Source of the DNA: Whalleya microplaca
Taxonomy: Eukaryota; Ascomycota; Sordariomycetes; Xylariales; Xylariaceae
Assembly (NCBI GenBank): GCA_022497155.1
Contig: MU385737.1
Span: 496,001 to 560,000 of the forward strand
Length of the DNA: 64,000 nucleotides
Direction of reading: 5' to 3'
Numbering within the stretch: position 1 is the first letter of the stretch; every line of letters starts with the position of its first letter. Positions 59,546 through 64,000 of this stretch are shown piece by piece. The notes beneath the pieces are model-generated. The model saw only the letters and a program-made list of their open reading frames with translations. It ran no database searches and was not told where the DNA came from. The position numbers were made by a program, and so were the translations under genes.

Positions 59546-61378
59546 ATGATGTCGACGCGAAGTCAACGACGCGGCAACACGGCTGCAGATAGCCAGGCGA
59601 TGGAGGACCCGTCATCTCGGAAACGTTCTCGTCGAGGCGACGTTAACGAAGAGGACGGCGAAGAAGAGGAAAAAGACGACACGGACTCGAGGGCCGATGG
59701 CAGTGACGACGACCATATAGGCCCTAGAGCCCCCCAGAGAAAGTCGCGCAAGGTCGAGAAGGATAATTTTGAGGAGGTACCCGGCCCAGCGAGCCATAAC
59801 TGGGAGAGCAGCCGAGACAAGCTCGTCGAGAATGCCAAGGTACTCCCAGGGTGGATTATGAACCACATGGTCGACATACCCACTAGGCTAGCTGCCATAG
59901 ACGAGGGCGGACGCCAGTATATAGAGCAGAACCACCCGCCCATGACCATGGAGATGCTGGAGGCTATGCTGCCCGACGCAGCCCAGGAGATCGACAGCGT
60001 CTGGACCCAACAGGAGGAACAGGCCTTCGCTGTCCGCTTCGGCGCGGACCCGTACCGCAACTTTATGACGACCCCCGCCGCCCACCCCCACAAGAACAAC
60101 ACCGACTTCCTCCCCATGTGGAAGACCATCACCCAACTTCGCGGGTGCTTCCCCACCGACATCGTAGGGGCAAGGAGACACCTGCAGTTCTCGGGGACCG
60201 TGGACCTCGGCGGCGGCATCGCGCTGCCGGATCCGAGGTGGCCCAAGGCATTCTGCAAGAGCCTGTCCGACCTGGCCGTGGCATCCCCGTGCGGTGCGAA
60301 CATGAACCTCCTGGCCCTGCTCATACGCTGGGCCGTGGCCGTCCGCATTGATGATCGGAGGCAGGTGCCTCTCAACGACCATAAGACGGACGGCCGCTTT
60401 CTAGACGAGCTGGCCGACGCCGTGCAGAGGCACAACCGCCAGAGCCCGCTGAGGACGATCCACCGGGATCTCCGTGCGGGCTATCAGGCGCGGGGAACCA
60501 TGATCCCGTGGGTATCGGACGTGATGCGCATCCTCGAGGAGAATAGTCCGGCGCCGCCGCCCACGCCCACGACCTCCGGACCGGGCGAGGAGTTCCCCGT
60601 CTACGAGGTGGCCACCGCCGACCTCACGCGGCTCATCAAGGCCTTCGACGACATCGCGGACCTGGGATTTCGGAGCCTCGAGACGATAGAGTGGCGGGCC
60701 GCCATCATCACCTACCACAGGTCGCGCAAGGACGCCGCCCCCAGCAGCTTCGGGGACCTCAACAGGTTGCGGCTCCCCCTGCTCATGGCCGAGGAGCGCT
60801 TCAAGGCGAAACGTCTCCTCGCGAGCCGGCTGGAAATGTGCGCCTTGGCCGCAGCGCTGGTCGCATCCCAGATCATGTCCCGTCGTGCCAGCGCCCCGTC
60901 TCACCAAGCCGCGCTTTCCGAGCTCGAGGACATGTACGTGCCTCTCGAAGACGACGATCCTTTCAGGGACGAACACATGCCGGGCGACTCGTGGGAAGGC
61001 TCCTCGGGGGAAGGCTCCCCGGGGCAGGACGCGGGAGGTAGCACTAGCCAGCCGGAGCACGGCGCAGACCAGACCGTCGCCGACCAGCCCAGCACAGAGC
61101 AGCCCCGCACGGGGGTCATCCGGAGTGTCCCGCTGCCGTCGCGTCTAAGGAGGCTGTCGCCCCAGCCGGTCGAGCACGTCCTCAAGCTCGTCGGTGGCCA
61201 GGAATTCGACGACTCGCCCCGGGACATGACCGCGAGTAACTATGCGTTGGGCATTCCCCAAGCTGCGCTCTACGCGACCAGGGACCCAGCCTCGGTCGTG
61301 GGTAAGAATGGACTCCAGGCAGGGCTCAGTGCGGTCGGCGCTTACGCGTTATACGAGCTGGCACAAAAGCGTGCCTAG
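59546..61378 (+). CDS. Large protein of unknown function, 610 aa
   Basis: Single exon, no recognised domain. The N-terminus (1-75) is highly charged with an NLS-like SRKRSRRGD and long acidic runs, followed by a second basic cluster (RKSRKVEKD). Residues about 90-440 look folded, with WESSRDKLVENAKVLPGW, FLPMWKTITQLRGCFPTDIV, DLTRLIKAFDDIADLGFRSL and an ALAAALVASQIMSRR helix. Then come an acidic Ser/Gly repeat region (SWEGSSGEGSPGQD) and a Gln/Thr/Pro-rich linker. The C-terminus has a short hydrophobic stretch (LQAGLSAVGAYALYELAQ). The composition suggests a nuclear protein. GC-rich codon use matches its minus-strand neighbour. It may be lineage-specific; function not assigned. Confidence 0.75.
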   Translation: MMSTRSQRRGNTAADSQAMEDPSSRKRSRRGDVNEEDGEEEEKDDTDSRADGSDDDHIGPRAPQRKSRKVEKDNFEEVPGPASHNWESSRDKLVENAKVLPGWIMNHMVDIPTRLAAIDEGGRQYIEQNHPPMTMEMLEAMLPDAAQEIDSVWTQQEEQAFAVRFGADPYRNFMTTPAAHPHKNNTDFLPMWKTITQLRGCFPTDIVGARRHLQFSGTVDLGGGIALPDPRWPKAFCKSLSDLAVASPCGANMNLLALLIRWAVAVRIDDRRQVPLNDHKTDGRFLDELADAVQRHNRQSPLRTIHRDLRAGYQARGTMIPWVSDVMRILEENSPAPPPTPTTSGPGEEFPVYEVATADLTRLIKAFDDIADLGFRSLETIEWRAAIITYHRSRKDAAPSSFGDLNRLRLPLLMAEERFKAKRLLASRLEMCALAAALVASQIMSRRASAPSHQAALSELEDMYVPLEDDDPFRDEHMPGDSWEGSSGEGSPGQDAGGSTSQPEHGADQTVADQPSTEQPRTGVIRSVPLPSRLRRLSPQPVEHVLKLVGGQEFDDSPRDMTASNYALGIPQAALYATRDPASVVGKNGLQAGLSAVGAYALYELAQKRA

Positions 61379-64000
61379 TAGTTTAAATCATCCTGTTACT
61401 ATCTGTTGCATGAATCGATGTTTCTCTGTTTCCCACGTATATCCTGTCCAAAATGAATGCTTCGCCCTGCTCCGTACAGAGCACTGCGATTAGTGAGCAC
61501 TGCGATTAGTGTGTATATGATATCGTAGCTCAAGCCTCGTCGCAGTTCACATGGGGACCGAGGTCGCGGCAGTAGGTCGTAATGATTTCGGGGTATAGAT
61601 TTGCTTTTCGTGAGGATCTACTTGTCGTGTCTGTCTACGGAGGCAAGATAGCAACAACATTGAGTACGAAATGGACAAACACATTGCGAGCAAAAGGACG
61701 AGAACTCTGGGGAGGGACAGTGAAAGTGTATATAGATGCCTGGTCCCTCGGATGTACTTTATTAAGAACGCTACAAGATTATCATGATACCGCCTTAAGC
61801 AGACCCTCGACTCGTCAACAGGAGGCAGTGCCAAACACATGCTCGTGAAGGCTCGCCAGCTGGAGTTGCACCCCCACGGGCAGCTAGGCGGCTACCTCGG
61901 ACCAGTATTTGATCCTGGTTGTGCGATATTGTGCTCTTCCTCATCAATGGTCGCTTAAAGTTTCCTGTTCGTTCTCCGTTGGTTGAAGGAGGCTGTAGTT
62001 CTCAGCCAGCCTCCATTGGGGATGCTTGACGCCATTCGGACCCGTTAGTAGCCCATACGTATTGATTCCTTCTGTATTGTATTTGGTTTCCTTTCTATTC
62101 ATAGTAATACACAGTATTAATCTCGGTGGCACATAAGGGAGTCCATCGTTTCTTTGGAGCCCTCGGCGGAATATCCCTTGTTCGAGTCCACGGCGTCATC
62201 ACTCATCCTTAACAGCGTCTGCGGTATACAATCTCCGATCTTCCCGGGTGGCATCGGTATGTTGAATCCGGAAATTGCCTTGGACAAAACTACATCCAGA
62301 TCTAACAGCATCGTCAGTCTGAGCTGTGGCGAGGATTCCGTACCCCACCATGCTGGGGCTGGTGCATGCAGCAACTGTGGGAGACCTTTGAAGCTAAAGG
62401 ATGTAATGGTTTTGCTGCGGAGAAGCAGGGGTTATATCTCGTTACGGATAGGTAACACCTATGGTATCAATGATACTAGCATCGTAGACAAGAATGGCAC
62501 CCCGACCTACCCACCGCGATGCCAACCATTACCGCCACAGACTCGCTGGATCTGGTGTCAAGTGACTAGCAGGGACGAACGTTAACGACTGGGTTATCCT
62601 GGATCCGAACGAAGATGCAGGTGAGTCTCCGAATACTTGAATGGCTTAAATAGACTTAGCACGCGGCATCTACGATCCTTGAGCGTGGCGGACGTTCCCC
62701 GAAGCTCAAGATTCACGCAAATTGCTGGTGGACAACGTAGGGTCCTGTGCGAGAGAGCAATAGCAGAGGCATCGATTACGTTTTGATTCTACACTCAAGA
62801 TGTCCCCTGTGCCGCTCAACGGAGACAACATTCGCTTCCAAGATATGTTTCTAGGGTCGCTATGACATGCTCACAAGCTTGCCTATCAATTGCAGTCATA
62901 GCTGTTGAAATACAGGGCTCACGAGACTTGACTTCCAATGAGGCTCAGCTATACACAATGCTACAATTCGTGCCCTGTACTGTACCAGTCCTCGACCCTC
63001 ACATCAACATGGTCAAGATCCTGGCCTCGCAGCTCGAAGGCAGATGCCTAACACCCTGATGAGCGTAGGCGAGCCACGACGATTGACATTCAAAGTAGCT
63101 GGTATAAGATTGGCAGGGAGTTGTTCGGGAGAGGAGCTGCGCGTACTTAAAGCGCAACTAGACGAGTGCCTGTTGTCTATCGACACTCTCGTGCTTATCA
63201 TCGTGGTAGTACAATACGTTTTAGGCGAGCATTTCGATATATCGACGGCGCCAAACTCGGGAAGAGCTGGTACACGACGAAGTCAAATCCATCGGTAGAC
63301 ATGTAGGTACCAGCTCGCTCCAACTACAGCTGTCGTAGGTAGATGAGCAAGCGCCCGCGAAGGACCCCCGACCATACTTAGCTCAGAGGCCGACAACAGG
63401 ATATCCGTTCTTTGCTCAGGTCCCACCTCTTCGTCCCCCGTCTGATACAATAGTATCCCGTCTTTCCATAGTGCCGTACAATACAGAGACCATGCCGTTT
63501 TCTATCGCCAACACGCGTGAAGCCAGCGATTTTCCTTGCTCGGCATCCAGCATCCGTGATTCATAGTAAGTGTCCCGCAGTGGTCGCGACGAGCAGGCGA
63601 ACTACCAGCGCCGACATATCAGTACCGGAACGCTAGAGAGTGCATGCTCGGTACCATAACGCACGGCGTATGCGGCACACGCCATCCCCTGTTGCCTCGC
63701 CGTCGGTGGCGAGAGTTCACCGTCGCGGGAATATATGACCTTCACGCCTAAAGTCGAAATTATCAAACCAGCTCCAAATATTTTATATTTTACAGGCGTG
63801 TAGCTCGGAGCAAGACTGGAATGCGTGCAAACCCTCAGGCGGATCAGGCTAGTTCCCGAATTTTAGTGGCGCGTTATATGAAAGGCAGCGGGGTCACCTA
63901 TCGGATCTAGACATATAGTCGACGGCGGAGCAATCTAGATCAGCCAGTTTACAGCCTTAGACGTATAAGGGGCGTACGTAAAGTCTCAGAAGCGTGCGGC
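61379..64000. other. Gene-free right end
   Basis: No gene supported. A 143-codon frame at 62154-62585 contains an ACSNCGRPLK patch but nothing recognisable around it. Copy B of the dispersed repeat lies at 62875-63080. The last 700 bp show nothing I can name. Confidence 0.5.
62875..63080 (+). repeat. Dispersed repeat, copy B
   Basis: Matches 56925-57135: TGTTGAAATACAGGGC near 62903 and CTGGCCTCGCAGCTCGAAGG near 63022, with ACCCTGATGAGCGTAGGCGAG against ACCCTGATAAATGTGGGCGAG at its end. Small insertions and deletions separate the two copies in the middle. Confidence 0.8.

Noticed and set aside
62154..62585. 143-codon frame with an ACSNCGRPLK patch
   Set aside because: Only one Cys pair, no domain, and no supporting context.
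1..64000. CRISPR arrays, rRNA and tRNA genes
   Set aside because: None seen. Short tandem arrays present are satellites, and no tRNA-like T-loop/acceptor combination was convincing; a tRNAscan run would settle the tRNA question.

Overview
The window is nuclear DNA of a filamentous ascomycete (Pezizomycotina). The genes have short GT-AG introns, mostly 46-100 nt. The gene families are typical of moulds: a HET-domain incompatibility protein, a tandem Zn2Cys6 regulator, a P4 flippase, a tannase/feruloyl esterase, and Dal5-type and UNC93-type transporters. A 7-kb A+T island looks like the product of repeat-induced point mutation (RIP). I cannot fix the class or genus from the sequence alone.

Layout. 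1-1363: 3' part of a probable homeobox regulator (HTF1/Phx1 type). 1364-4690: gene-free. About 4690-11800: very A+T-rich island with minisatellites and stop-riddled transposon remains. 11800-14274: gene-free. 14275-19066: DNF3-type phospholipid flippase. 20330-21291: PAQR/hemolysin-III-type membrane protein with an unresolved 5' end. 21367-23548 (-): ten-exon Dal5-family transporter, head-to-head with a secreted-type sulfatase (24380-26566). 27577-29403: tannase/feruloyl esterase. 31838-34562: thirteen-exon GMC alcohol oxidase. 35204-35743 and 36310-37506: two broken genes (zinc deaminase with an internal stop; fructosamine-kinase-like gene with a frameshift). 38622-40462 (-): HET protein. 43218-44648: UNC93-like transporter. 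45172-46395: TauD-type dioxygenase. 48492-50926: regulator with two zinc clusters. 52995-54392: NOB1. 54814-55192 (-): NOP10. 55582-56181 (-): doubtful gene. 58175-58933 (-) and 59546-61378 (+): divergent pair of unknown proteins. 61379-64000: gene-free, with one copy of a dispersed repeat.

Reading-frame arithmetic closes exactly for the complete multi-exon models given here (Dal5 transporter 569 aa, sulfatase 599 aa, esterase 535 aa, alcohol oxidase 683 aa, HET 592 aa, TauD 370 aa, zinc-cluster regulator 769 aa, flippase 1576 aa). Exon ends were chosen by splice signal, phase and family conservation, not by transcripts.

How the genes may work together. The left end and NOB1/NOP10 are housekeeping or developmental. 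About 20-51 kb is accessory: nutrient acquisition, oxidation, self-recognition and decaying genes. The strongest functional grouping is sulfur scavenging. A Dal5-family transporter shares a promoter region with a sulfatase, and a TauD-type dioxygenase lies further along beside another transporter and a zinc-cluster regulator. The esterase and alcohol oxidase would fit growth on plant material. These groupings are inference; no expression or homology search could be run.
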